From NCBI GenBank assembly GCA_027493955.1, contig JAOSJT010000001.1, positions 1,909,131 to 1,973,130 of the forward strand: DNA of 64,000 nucleotides. The letters run 5' to 3'. Source of the DNA: Bacteroidia bacterium (lineage in GTDB: Bacteria > Bacteroidota > Ignavibacteria > SZUA-365). Below are positions 9,675-17,100 of this stretch, one piece after another. Within the stretch, counting starts at the first letter, position 1. Each line of letters opens with the position of its first letter. The notes under the pieces are model-generated. The model searched no databases. It was given only the letters and a program-made list of their open reading frames with translations, and had not been told where the DNA came from. A program made the translations under genes and the position numbers.

Positions 9675-9901
9675 AGGGCACCGGAATGGCTGTGATCACA
9701 TCTCCACCCAACGGATATCCACGCGGAGGAGTTCCCGCGCGACGTGGAATGACCGTGCGATCACACTGCGCGCCGAAAAATGAAACGCTTTCGAGTACTG
9801 ATTTTATTGACTGAAATGCATGTGCGATTGCATTCACGAAAGAAATGAGTATATTCGCACAATTGGTTATTACTACGTGAGCTCAATCACTGGAGGATTT
9901 T
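9675..9901. other. Divergent intergenic region
   Basis: This 227-bp gap separates the minus-strand M28 gene from plus-strand pspA and must hold both promoters. An AT-rich patch lies at 9795-9860, and a GGAGG Shine-Dalgarno sits just before the pspA ATG. No promoter match was good enough to call. Confidence 0.5.
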
Positions 9902-10570
9902 ATGGCAGGAATATTCGGACGGATTTCCGATATCATCAAAGCCAACGTCAACGATTTGATAGACCGCGCGGAAGATCCGGAGAAAATGATCAAGCAGATG
10001 GTGATCGAGATGGAGGAGGCAGTCAACAAGGCAACCACCGCCGTCGGTTCCGCGATCGCCAACGAGAAGCATCTCGAACGCCAGCACAACGAAAAGAAAA
10101 AGCTCGCCTCCGAGTGGCATGAACGAGCGGTCAAGGCCGTGAATGCCGGCAGAGACGACCTCGCGCGTCAGGCGCTCGAGAAGAAGAACATGTTCGACAA
10201 AGCCGCCAACGATGTGGAGGGACCTCTCGCGGAAGCGAAGAAGACTTCCACTGTTATGCGGCAACAACTCGAGCAGCTCAAAGTCAAGCTCGATGAGGCC
10301 CGTGTGCGCCAGGGAACATTGATCGCTCGCCACCAGGCCGCAAAAGCCAAGAAGCAGATTTCGCAAAGTTTGTCCGGTATCGGCGACGGCGCTTTCGCAA
10401 ACTTCGAAAAATACGAACAGAAGGTGCTGAAAGTGGAGTCCGAAGCCGAGGCCTTTGCGGAACTCGCCGGCGAAACCACGTCGCTCGACGACGAATTCCG
10501 AAAGCTGGAGGCCGGGAGCTCTGTCGAGGAGGAACTCGCATTGCTCAAGGCCGCGGCGAATAAAGAGTGA
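9902..10570 (+). CDS. pspA: PspA/IM30-family membrane-stress protein
   Basis: The 222-residue protein is almost entirely coiled coil, with the family opening MAGIFGRISDIIKANVNDLIDRAEDPEKM split by the usual amphipathic helix, then MVIEMEEAV. These are standard for PspA/Vipp1 (ESCRT-III-like) proteins, which bind stressed inner membrane and oligomerise. The length is normal. The start is fixed by a GGAGG seven to eight bases upstream. It is the first gene of a plus-strand run with a YbjN-like protein and a Lys/Ala/Pro-rich protein. PspF, PspB and PspC partners are not visible, so any regulation differs from the E. coli arrangement. Confidence 0.93.
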   Translation: MAGIFGRISDIIKANVNDLIDRAEDPEKMIKQMVIEMEEAVNKATTAVGSAIANEKHLERQHNEKKKLASEWHERAVKAVNAGRDDLARQALEKKNMFDKAANDVEGPLAEAKKTSTVMRQQLEQLKVKLDEARVRQGTLIARHQAAKAKKQISQSLSGIGDGAFANFEKYEQKVLKVESEAEAFAELAGETTSLDDEFRKLEAGSSVEEELALLKAAANKE

Positions 10571-10600
10571 TTGCGGAACACAATACAAGGAGCACGAATC

Positions 10601-11098
10601 ATGGCCAATTTTGTTGCCGCAACACAGAAAAAAGTCAAATCCTACCTCAAGCAGATCTACGGAAAACAGTATGCCAACATCGTGACGGAGATCGACGGCT
10701 CTTTCGTCGTCCGCCGCGGTTCCGCCGCCGTGCATGTTTCCGTCAAGGCCTGGGGCAAGGACGATTGTCTCGTGACCGCCCTCGCCTACGTTGTACAAAA
10801 CGCGAAAGTCGGTCCCAAACTTCTCACCACCCTGATGCGGCGCAATGCCTCCGAGAACATCGGAGCGTATGGGTTGCTGTTTGATGACACCATCGTCTTC
10901 AGCCACAGCATCGCCGGGGCGAACCTCGACATGAATGAACTTCGTGTCACCATCGGCACGGTTGCGTATGTAGCGGATGAATCTGACGACGAAATCCGCA
11001 AGATCGCAGGCGGTCTCCGCGCCGTTGACGCAAACGCGAGTCTGTTCGACCTACCGGTGGAGCAGCCTGCTGCAAGGACGAAAGCAAAAAAACCCTAG
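10601..11098 (+). CDS. YbjN-domain protein (type III chaperone-like fold)
   Basis: The 165-residue protein starts at the ATG at 10601, which has AAGGAG eight bases upstream; a TTG thirty bases earlier lacks such support. The fold suggested by alternating strands (GSFVVRRGSAAVHVSV, LLFDDTIVFSHSI) and the motif LDMNELRVTIGTVAYVADE fits the YbjN/T3SS-chaperone-like superfamily. Members in E. coli and Erwinia affect stress and motility, but the biochemistry is unclear. It lies 30 bp after pspA and is probably co-transcribed, so a role with PspA in envelope stress is a reasonable inference. The tail is basic (AARTKAKKP). Confidence 0.7.
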   Translation: MANFVAATQKKVKSYLKQIYGKQYANIVTEIDGSFVVRRGSAAVHVSVKAWGKDDCLVTALAYVVQNAKVGPKLLTTLMRRNASENIGAYGLLFDDTIVFSHSIAGANLDMNELRVTIGTVAYVADESDDEIRKIAGGLRAVDANASLFDLPVEQPAARTKAKKP

Positions 11099-11141
11099 AA
11101 GGGTCATTTCACTTCCTCACAACAATCGCGGAGATGTTCTA

Positions 11142-11519
11142 ATGGCAAAAACCCCGGCTCCCAAGAAGGCTGCCGCGCCGAAAAAAGCTGCTGCTCCCAA
11201 GGCCGCCGCACCCAAAAAGGCCGCCGCCCCCAAGGCTGCTGCTCCCAAAAAAGCCGCCGCACCCAAGGCCGCTGCTCCTAAAAAAGCCGCTGCTCCCAAG
11301 GCTGCTGCACCGAAAAAGGCTGCTGCCCCCAAGGCCGCCGCGCCGAAGAAAGCTGCTGCTCCGAAGGCTGCCGCACCCAAGAAAGCCGCTGCTCCCAAGG
11401 CCGCCGCGCCGAAGAAAGCCGCTGCTCCGAAGGCTGCCGCACCCAAGAAAGCCGCTGCTCCCAAGGCCGCCGCACCGAAAAAGGCCGCTGCACCCAAGAA
11501 AGCGGCTCCCAAGAAATAA
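11142..11519 (+). CDS. Lys/Ala/Pro-repeat protein, histone H1-like
   Basis: The 125-residue protein starts MAKTPAPKKAAAPKKAAA and consists almost entirely of an 11-residue unit (AAAPKKAAAPK) encoded by 33-bp DNA repeats. Third-position changes are scattered through the units, so the array is ancient or under selection for the protein sequence. The composition resembles AlgP-type and histone H1-like bacterial proteins that bind DNA through unstructured lysine-rich tails. It has no signal peptide. A weak GGAG precedes the ATG. It follows the YbjN gene by 43 bp and is followed by a hairpin, suggesting the end of a pspA operon. DNA binding is inferred from composition only. Confidence 0.75.
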   Translation: MAKTPAPKKAAAPKKAAAPKAAAPKKAAAPKAAAPKKAAAPKAAAPKKAAAPKAAAPKKAAAPKAAAPKKAAAPKAAAPKKAAAPKAAAPKKAAAPKAAAPKKAAAPKAAAPKKAAAPKKAAPKK

Positions 11520-11540
11520 TTTCGTTGACATACGTCCCCT

Positions 11541-11571
11541 CAACAGGCTTCCGGCATCCGGTGGCCTGTTG
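11541..11571 (+). terminator. Hairpin after the Lys/Ala/Pro-repeat gene
   Basis: CAACAGGC pairs perfectly with GCCTGTTG, with an inner CCGG/CCGG pair in the loop. It lies 21 bp past the stop codon. There is no clear T-run, so termination is probable but not certain. Confidence 0.5.
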
Positions 11572-11734
11572 TCATCTCTGGGCTGTCGGCGATCCCGCCT
11601 CCTTCCTGCCCGGCCTTTGAATTCTATTCAATCTTTTTTCACCGCGACCAGTATGTATGCAATTGAAAATCTCTCGAAGATGCACCATATTGAGAGAGTG
11701 AATCCCTTGGCCCGTAATAACCGAAGACCTACCC

Positions 11735-11983
11735 ATGACTGCTGAGATTCTGCAATGGCCGGAGGAAAGCCTTGAACGGAAAGCGTACGCCGCAGCGGCC
11801 GTCGTGCCCGCTCTGGAGCCGAATGATACCAACCGACTCGGGTATCATCTGTACCTTTTCCTGAAGGGTGACATCCCTTCATTACAGGACGCCGTGCATC
11901 TCGCGCAGGCCCGAACCCACGTCAGTACGCAGGAAGTGATGCGCTTGTTGGCGGCAGCCCTCGAAAGCAGTGGCGCTGAATGA
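11735..11983 (+). CDS. Small conserved-looking hypothetical protein (82 aa)
   Basis: The protein begins MTAEILQWPEESLERKAYAA and is predicted mostly helical, without signal peptide or membrane segment. I do not recognise a family. Its stop overlaps the next start by four bases (ATGA at 11980-11983), which argues that it is translated together with the 71-residue zinc-ribbon protein. The upstream ribosome site is weak. Confidence 0.6.
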   Translation: MTAEILQWPEESLERKAYAAAAVVPALEPNDTNRLGYHLYLFLKGDIPSLQDAVHLAQARTHVSTQEVMRLLAAALESSGAE

Positions 11984-12195
11984 ATGAAAATGATCGCACG
12001 CTCGAGGAACTGCACCGCGCGGAGCAACGCACCTGCCCTGAATGCGCGTATGCCGTACTCAATCCGCTTACGGACCGTTGCCCACGCTGTTTTGCCCTCG
12101 TGCCACGCGTAGAGACAAACTGCGGCTCCTGCACGCATCAAGGAAATTGCGAATTTGTGCACCTCGCACAGCACATAAAGACCAGAAATCAATGA
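11980..12195 (+). CDS. Small triple-CxxC zinc-ribbon protein (71 aa)
   Basis: Three CxxC pairs are visible (CPEC, CPRC, CGSC) plus a further Cys in GNCEF, so the protein should bind one or two zinc ions in rubredoxin-like knuckles. It starts inside the stop codon of the previous gene (ATGA overlap), which implies coupled translation. Its position before a STAS protein suggests a regulatory or adaptor role, but nothing in the sequence proves one. No family was recognised. Confidence 0.65.
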   Translation: MNENDRTLEELHRAEQRTCPECAYAVLNPLTDRCPRCFALVPRVETNCGSCTHQGNCEFVHLAQHIKTRNQ

Positions 12196-12217
12196 ACTTT
12201 CACATTTGAGGCTAGCA

Positions 12218-12586
12218 ATGACTATCACTGAAACATTCAACGGCGACGTGGTCGTCCTTGAACTGAAGGGGAACCTGATGGGAGACCCCGAGACAACGGA
12301 ACTCCGTGAGAAAATCCGCAGTCTGGTGGCTGACGGTTTTCTGAAGGTCGTCCTGGATATCGCGAAACTGAAGTGGGTGAACAGCTCCGGACTCGGTGCG
12401 CTGATCTCTTCCCTCGCCACCGTAAACAACGGAGGCGGAGACATGCGCATCGCAAACGTCACTGAAAAAATCAACAGCCTGTTCATGATTACCCAACTCA
12501 TCAAGGTATTCAAGAGCTTCGATTCCGTTGACCGGGCGGTCGCCAGCTTCATGGTGGACCCGCCGGCCGGAAAACCGGTCGAATGA
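12218..12586 (+). CDS. STAS-domain anti-sigma-factor antagonist
   Basis: The 122-residue protein covers a single STAS domain of normal length. The start at 12218 is preferred over an in-frame TTG because it matches the domain edge and has GAGG upstream. The phosphorylation loop reads WVNSSGLGALI (Ser56/Ser57), close to the canonical DSSGLG but with Asn in place of Asp. Such proteins are phosphorylated by a partner serine kinase of the RsbW/SpoIIAB type and release a sigma factor when unphosphorylated. No such kinase is in the window. A strong terminator follows at once, so this is the last gene of its transcript. Confidence 0.88.
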   Translation: MTITETFNGDVVVLELKGNLMGDPETTELREKIRSLVADGFLKVVLDIAKLKWVNSSGLGALISSLATVNNGGGDMRIANVTEKINSLFMITQLIKVFKSFDSVDRAVASFMVDPPAGKPVE

Positions 12587-12595
12587 ACGCTGTAG

Positions 12596-12635
12596 CAAAA
12601 ACACCGACGGGCCCGCAAGGGCCCGTCGGTGTTTC
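12596..12635. terminator. Strong bidirectional terminator
   Basis: ACACCGACGGGCCC (12601-12614) and GGGCCCGTCGGTGT (12619-12632) form a perfect 14-bp stem with a GCAA tetraloop. An A-run on the left gives a T-run for the minus strand, and a short T-run lies on the right. It separates the converging STAS and DUF2723 genes. Confidence 0.93.
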
Positions 12636-12717
12636 ATGTCTTTTTGCTTTGTGCGCCGGGATGCGAACAGCCGCCAATGCCTCTCCCGCTCCCGATCGTA
12701 CCGACTTCGGGAATGTC

Positions 12718-14679
12718 TTATTGCTCCGCTTCCTCGCCGCTCTGCGGCGGGACATCGGCAGGGTCACCGGCCATCCGTCCCGAACGCAGGGCCTGGTCGT
12801 TCCGCTGCTTCCACTGTAACAAACGAGAATCGCCCGGGACGAATGCCGCTGCACGTTCAAAAAATGGGACGGCTTCGCGGTAGTAGCCTGCGCGATGCGC
12901 ATAGACCGCGCGGTTCAGTAACATGCTTCCGTACATTCCGGGCAATGCCAGCGGCAAGCGTTCATCGGATGCGAAGGGACGATGCTGCAACTGTGGAAAA
13001 GGCAACGCCTCATAGCGCGGGACTTCGTCTGGTCTGTACAATCGGAACGCCAGCCCGACGGGAACCCGAATAAAATCCGGCGCGAACTGCTGCTCCATTT
13101 CTATGGTCACATACACCGGGCGCGACGCATAACTCTTCTCGATGATACTGTTGATCATACGGTTGAACGCGGCTTCGATGGTTGCCGGATCGTACGGAAG
13201 ATCATGTTCGAACTTGTACAATTCAACCTCAAACGCGGCGATGGCATCGACGGACTGCTCGTACACATCGGGGTAGTTGACACGCAGTTGCTCGATATAC
13301 CAGGATCTGCGAAAAAGCTCCTTATCGAGTACCACCACGTCCGTTCTGAAATTCTCTACCGCCTGATAGTACAAGGACGCCGACACCCAGTAATCCCACT
13401 GATACGAGAAAACAAGAGCGTGTTTCTCCAGCGAAGCGAACATGTTCTTTGTATAGTCCTCGACAAGATAATTTCCACGCTGCGAAACCCCTTGCGCATT
13501 GAGCGCCAGGGGAAGGATGAACACCACACCCACGACCGCAGGATGGCGAAACTTTACGGACATCGTTTGGGCGAGCCATTGAGTGATCGCCGCAATCCCT
13601 GTCGCGGTCCATGCGCCGAGAACGGCGAGCGCCAGCAGAAGGTAGGAATCGATATCGTGGATCTCATATCCGGCGGCCCAGACCACGCACGTCACGAACA
13701 GCAACAGGAGTACGGCGCCCGCAAGCGCATTGCGCCGGATGAGCACAATCATCCCCACTGCAGCGGCGAGCAGTGCGACATATTGCACATCGCCGGGCAG
13801 CAAGGAGGTGACGTTCGCGAACTGTTTTTTCCAGGCATCCGCACTGGAGAACATCCACACACTGTACTGTTTTCCCGACAGATGCCAGATGAAGCGTTCC
13901 CAGCTTTCCGGATTCCCCCAATTCAGCCAGGGATGCGCCGAGGCGCGCAGCGGCAGATAGAGATACGGCAGCAGTCCGGCGGCAAAGGATCCGGCGGCGG
14001 TAAGCGCCGTTCGTGCTGAGAGAAGCTTTTGTCTCAAGAGGACGGCAAGAAGAACGAATAGCGCGGGGAGCAAAAAAACCGTACTCATGTGATTGGAGAA
14101 GGACAGCCCGAGAAGCAAAGCCAGGACCACTATGTGCCGACGCACGGAGCCTTGCGACGGCGTGTCCTGCATTGCCAGCAACAGACGCGCCAGCGCCCAC
14201 ATGAGCAACGCAAGCATGAGCATATGCAACGCATACACCTCGATGGACAGAGCCGTGCGCCAGTAGGTGCGGCTGAAGGCGATGGCGAGCGCTCCTATCA
14301 CGGAGGCGATCAGTCGCGTACTGTCACTCATCGCGGCGTGTACTGCCTTTTTCTTGCCGGTCTTTTTCACCCCTTTCAGGCCAAGCAGATGCCAGAGCGC
14401 ATCAGTGAAAAATCCTGCGCCGAGTGCAGCGCAAAGCGCCGCAAAGACGTTCAGCCGTACGATGCCGTCGCCCAGCGGCAGCCACGACCAGACACCGGCA
14501 AGCAAGGTGAACAAGGGATAGCCCGTCGGATGTGCTATGCCAAAGGTATGTGCCACCGCCGCGAGTTCGCCGGCATCAATAAAATCCAGGGAGGGAGCGA
14601 GCGTAAGCAGATACACGAGAAATGCGAACCCGCCTGTTCCCGCCGCCGCCGCGATTCGTCGTCGGAGTGTGTCGTTCAT
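12718..14679 (-). CDS. DUF2723 (TMEM260-like) multi-pass membrane protein, GT-C type
   Basis: The 653-residue protein opens with a membrane segment and the DUF2723 signature LAPSLDFIDAGELAAVAHTFGIAHPTGYP (read in two parts: DFIDAGELAA and GIAHPTGYP). The Asp and Glu of this loop are at the position of the acidic catalytic residues of GT-C glycosyltransferases. About ten to twelve membrane helices follow, ending near residue 400, then a soluble C-terminal part with TPR-like character. The animal homologue is reported as a protein O-mannosyltransferase; a role in glycosylating exported proteins is an inference here. It overlaps the ABC ATPase gene by four bases, so the two are translationally coupled. 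Confidence 0.85.
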   Translation of the reverse strand: MNDTLRRRIAAAAGTGGFAFLVYLLTLAPSLDFIDAGELAAVAHTFGIAHPTGYPLFTLLAGVWSWLPLGDGIVRLNVFAALCAALGAGFFTDALWHLLGLKGVKKTGKKKAVHAAMSDSTRLIASVIGALAIAFSRTYWRTALSIEVYALHMLMLALLMWALARLLLAMQDTPSQGSVRRHIVVLALLLGLSFSNHMSTVFLLPALFVLLAVLLRQKLLSARTALTAAGSFAAGLLPYLYLPLRASAHPWLNWGNPESWERFIWHLSGKQYSVWMFSSADAWKKQFANVTSLLPGDVQYVALLAAAVGMIVLIRRNALAGAVLLLLFVTCVVWAAGYEIHDIDSYLLLALAVLGAWTATGIAAITQWLAQTMSVKFRHPAVVGVVFILPLALNAQGVSQRGNYLVEDYTKNMFASLEKHALVFSYQWDYWVSASLYYQAVENFRTDVVVLDKELFRRSWYIEQLRVNYPDVYEQSVDAIAAFEVELYKFEHDLPYDPATIEAAFNRMINSIIEKSYASRPVYVTIEMEQQFAPDFIRVPVGLAFRLYRPDEVPRYEALPFPQLQHRPFASDERLPLALPGMYGSMLLNRAVYAHRAGYYREAVPFFERAAAFVPGDSRLLQWKQRNDQALRSGRMAGDPADVPPQSGEEAEQ

Positions 14680-15605
14680 GCGACTGCCTGCGTATCCGGT
14701 CGTTCGGTGATGCGTAAAAAATAATCTTCCAGAGAGCGGCGGGGAGCGAAGGTGGCGACCTCGAGACCCGCCGATACCAGCCCGGCATTGGTCCTGGCGA
14801 GAGCGTCCTCGCCCATGACGCAGTGAATACTGTCATCGTATTCGCGAACGTCAGTCACCCATGCCATACCTCGAAGCAGATCGAGAGCGTGGTCGCGCGG
14901 CTGCGCCACGATGCGCACCGCAATGCTGTCGCGTCCCAAGAGTTCCTGCACCGCACCCTGCACTACAAGCTGTCCCTGATGGAGAATACACATGCGCGTA
15001 GCGACCTGCTCGATCTCGTGCAACAAATGCGAGGAAAGCAGAATCGTCATGTTGTCTTCGCGGTTCAAACGGCGGATCAGCTCACGAACTTCTTTCATAC
15101 CCTGCGGATCGAGCCCGTTCGTGGGCTCGTCCAATACGAGGAATTCCGGTCTGGGCAGCAGTGCTTGCGCGATGCCCAGGCGCTGCTTCATGCCGTGCGA
15201 GTACGCCTTGACGCGATCCCCGCCGCGATCCAGCAGGCCAACGACATCCAGTACCTCGTCAATACGCCGTTTGTCGACCTCACCATACAAGGCCGACACG
15301 ATCTCGAGATTTTTTCTGGCGCTGAGGTAAAGGTAAAAATCCGGTCGCTCGACGAGACCGCCGACGCGCGAGAGCACGACGCGATCCGTCGCGGCATCCT
15401 TGCCGAACAGGCGCACGCTGCCCGTTGTGGGTGCGATGAGAGACAGCACCATACGAATGGTGGTGCTTTTTCCCGCACCGTTCGGTCCGAGGAAACCGTA
15501 GATGTCCCCTCGGTGCACCTCCAGATTCAGTTCAGAAACGGCGAGACGCTTACCGAAGCGTTTGCTCAGTTGATGCGTACTCAGTATGACATGCTCATTC
15601 GTCAT
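14676..15605 (-). CDS. ABC transporter ATP-binding protein
   Basis: The 309-residue protein has Walker A (GPNGAGKST), a Q-loop region, the signature YSHGMKQRLG, Walker B (FLVLDEPTNGLDP) and the switch His (LLSSH). The family is the CcmA/NatA/DrrA type that pairs with an ABC-2 permease. The last ~90 residues form the usual C-terminal extension. No ABC-2 permease lies nearby: upstream is a PepSY-TM protein (6 bp away) and downstream, overlapping by four bases, the DUF2723 protein. Either the permease is encoded elsewhere or one of these neighbours is the membrane partner. Confidence 0.9.
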   Translation of the reverse strand: MTNEHVILSTHQLSKRFGKRLAVSELNLEVHRGDIYGFLGPNGAGKSTTIRMVLSLIAPTTGSVRLFGKDAATDRVVLSRVGGLVERPDFYLYLSARKNLEIVSALYGEVDKRRIDEVLDVVGLLDRGGDRVKAYSHGMKQRLGIAQALLPRPEFLVLDEPTNGLDPQGMKEVRELIRRLNREDNMTILLSSHLLHEIEQVATRMCILHQGQLVVQGAVQELLGRDSIAVRIVAQPRDHALDLLRGMAWVTDVREYDDSIHCVMGEDALARTNAGLVSAGLEVATFAPRRSLEDYFLRITERPDTQAVA

Positions 15606-15611
15606 GCGCTG

Positions 15612-16178
15612 TCACAGATAGATGATGAGGAAGATCGCCGGAATGAGGATGCCGATGGCGGTCAACCACGCACCGCGTCCGGTGATACCTTTTTTTCCTT
15701 TTAAAATGAACAAGCCACTGATGGCCATGATGATGAGGGCGCCCGCAAAAATATCGGAATACCAGGTAAACAACTGTCGCGGAGTGTTGTAATGCAGGAA
15801 GTTCACCTCGAAGAACACCGGTCTGCGCCGTGTGGTTTCGAGCAACCCCTCACCCGTCTCCATGTCAATGGCCACCGTTCCTCCCTGCAGAAACACCTTC
15901 AGTAGCCCCTCCTCGGGAAAGTAATGATTCTTGTAGTTTTCTTCCTGATCGAAGCGCGCGAGCATGGCGCGCACCTTGTCCTTCGTCAGTCCTTCCTCCG
16001 ATATCGGCGCGGGTACGGATACGTCCCGCGCCTCGATAATGTAGTTCGGATCCCAGTCCTTGAGATGATTGAGCGCAATGCCGGAGAGCGCGTAGATCAC
16101 CGTCATCGCGGCGAACAAATAGCCGAGATCCCGATGAATCGCCTGATTCCAGCGTCTGATTCTGTTGGAGAGCTTCAT
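15612..16178 (-). CDS. PepSY-associated transmembrane protein
   Basis: The 188-residue protein starts at MKLSNRIRRWNQAIHRDLG, since a further upstream start would add a low-complexity tail with no signal. It has one membrane helix near the N-terminus (FAAMTVIYALSGIAL), a periplasmic PepSY-like segment (KVFLQGGTVAIDMETGEG, FEVNFLHYN) and two more helices at the end. The family (PepSY_TM-like) is often linked to metal or haem uptake and respiratory proteins. It precedes the ABC ATPase by 6 bp, so co-transcription is very likely. Confidence 0.8.
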   Translation of the reverse strand: MKLSNRIRRWNQAIHRDLGYLFAAMTVIYALSGIALNHLKDWDPNYIIEARDVSVPAPISEEGLTKDKVRAMLARFDQEENYKNHYFPEEGLLKVFLQGGTVAIDMETGEGLLETTRRRPVFFEVNFLHYNTPRQLFTWYSDIFAGALIIMAISGLFILKGKKGITGRGAWLTAIGILIPAIFLIIYL

Positions 16179-16232
16179 TGTCTGTAGCGGATGTGGTGAA
16201 GTACGCTTTCGTGAACGGGGTATGTGCTGAAC

Positions 16233-16343
16233 GTGAAAAGGAAAAGGTGAAAGGAGGCTACCTGGCAAAGGTTACGCGATGAACGGACTTGCACGTGGAA
16301 CGCGTATCGATGCATCTCTCGCATTTCACCTTTCACTTTTCAC
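16233..16343. repeat. Purine/pyrimidine inverted repeat in a 180-bp gap
   Basis: GTGAAAAGGAAAAGGTGAAA (16233-16252) is nearly complementary to TTTCACCTTTCACTTTTCAC (16324-16343), with two mismatches over 20 nt and a ~70-bp loop. It sits between the lipoprotein gene and the PepSY-TM gene and may be a mobile intergenic repeat or weak terminator. Confidence 0.6.
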
Positions 16344-16358
16344 TCTTGCGCGAGCCTG

Positions 16359-16940
16359 TCAATGCGCGTGCTCTTGCTCTTCCTCTGCGGGTGCGTCTTT
16401 CGCGACGGGATTCGCGGAACCATCTTTCATCTTGTATGAGACGCACTGGACATGCCACATCGAAAGGTAGGCTTTCCCGCTGGCGGCCAGTTCCTCCCGC
16501 TTCGCGTTCACGGCTTCGAGGCCCTGCGGATCAACATGACCGGCGTCTTCATGTTCTTCCGTCGTTTCGGCAAGTACTTCCTGCTCCCACTCGTCGAGGT
16601 ACTGCTTGTCAATGCGCGTCTCACGCAGAATGCCGGTAACGATAATATCCGATCCTTCCAATTCACGCGCGAACGCCGGCATGTTCTCTCCGAGCTCGAC
16701 TTTCATGCGATCATTGGTTTTGGTATCGGTGAGATGCAGGCGCTTACCCCCGTGCTTGCACACGTGCGTAACGGTACCTTCCAGCACGACCTCCTTGTCA
16801 ATGAACTGTTCCGGTTTCTCCATGAACTTCGCGAGAGTCAGCGCGGCGGCACCCTCCGTTGCTTCCTGCTTCTGTCCACAAGCCGAGATCAGGACAACGC
16901 CGATGATGACGGCGAACACAATGCTCCATGTGCGTTTCAT
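16359..16940 (-). CDS. OB-fold lipoprotein with His/Glu-rich tail
   Basis: The 193-residue protein has a type II signal peptide with lipobox LISAC (Cys21). A 70-residue OB-fold-like region follows (VVLEGTVTHVCKHGGKRLHL, then IIVTGILRET), similar to the nucleic-acid-binding-fold lipoproteins and DUF4920 proteins of Bacteroidota. The VCKHGGKRLHL segment resembles the Cys-containing loop of those families. The C-terminal half is acidic and ends EEEQEHAH, a possible metal-binding tail. It precedes the PepSY-TM gene on the same strand with an inverted repeat between, so co-transcription is uncertain. Periplasmic metal or redox handling is an inference. Confidence 0.7.
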   Translation of the reverse strand: MKRTWSIVFAVIIGVVLISACGQKQEATEGAAALTLAKFMEKPEQFIDKEVVLEGTVTHVCKHGGKRLHLTDTKTNDRMKVELGENMPAFARELEGSDIIVTGILRETRIDKQYLDEWEQEVLAETTEEHEDAGHVDPQGLEAVNAKREELAASGKAYLSMWHVQCVSYKMKDGSANPVAKDAPAEEEQEHAH

Positions 16941-17100
16941 ACAGTGATTCCTTGTTGTAATGGGTTTCCGTGTAGTGTTTCAAACAATGACCGGCACAAG
17001 ACAAAACATTTTGACATCGGATACTCCGCACAGGTTTAGCCATGCGGAACGATTTCCCGGACGATGCGTCGCCGAGGCGCGGGCAGAGGACCGGCCGCTT

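Noticed and set aside
9691-9700. CRP-like palindrome TGTGATCACA
   Set aside because: The half-sites lack the normal six-base spacer and nothing else supports a CRP-type operator.
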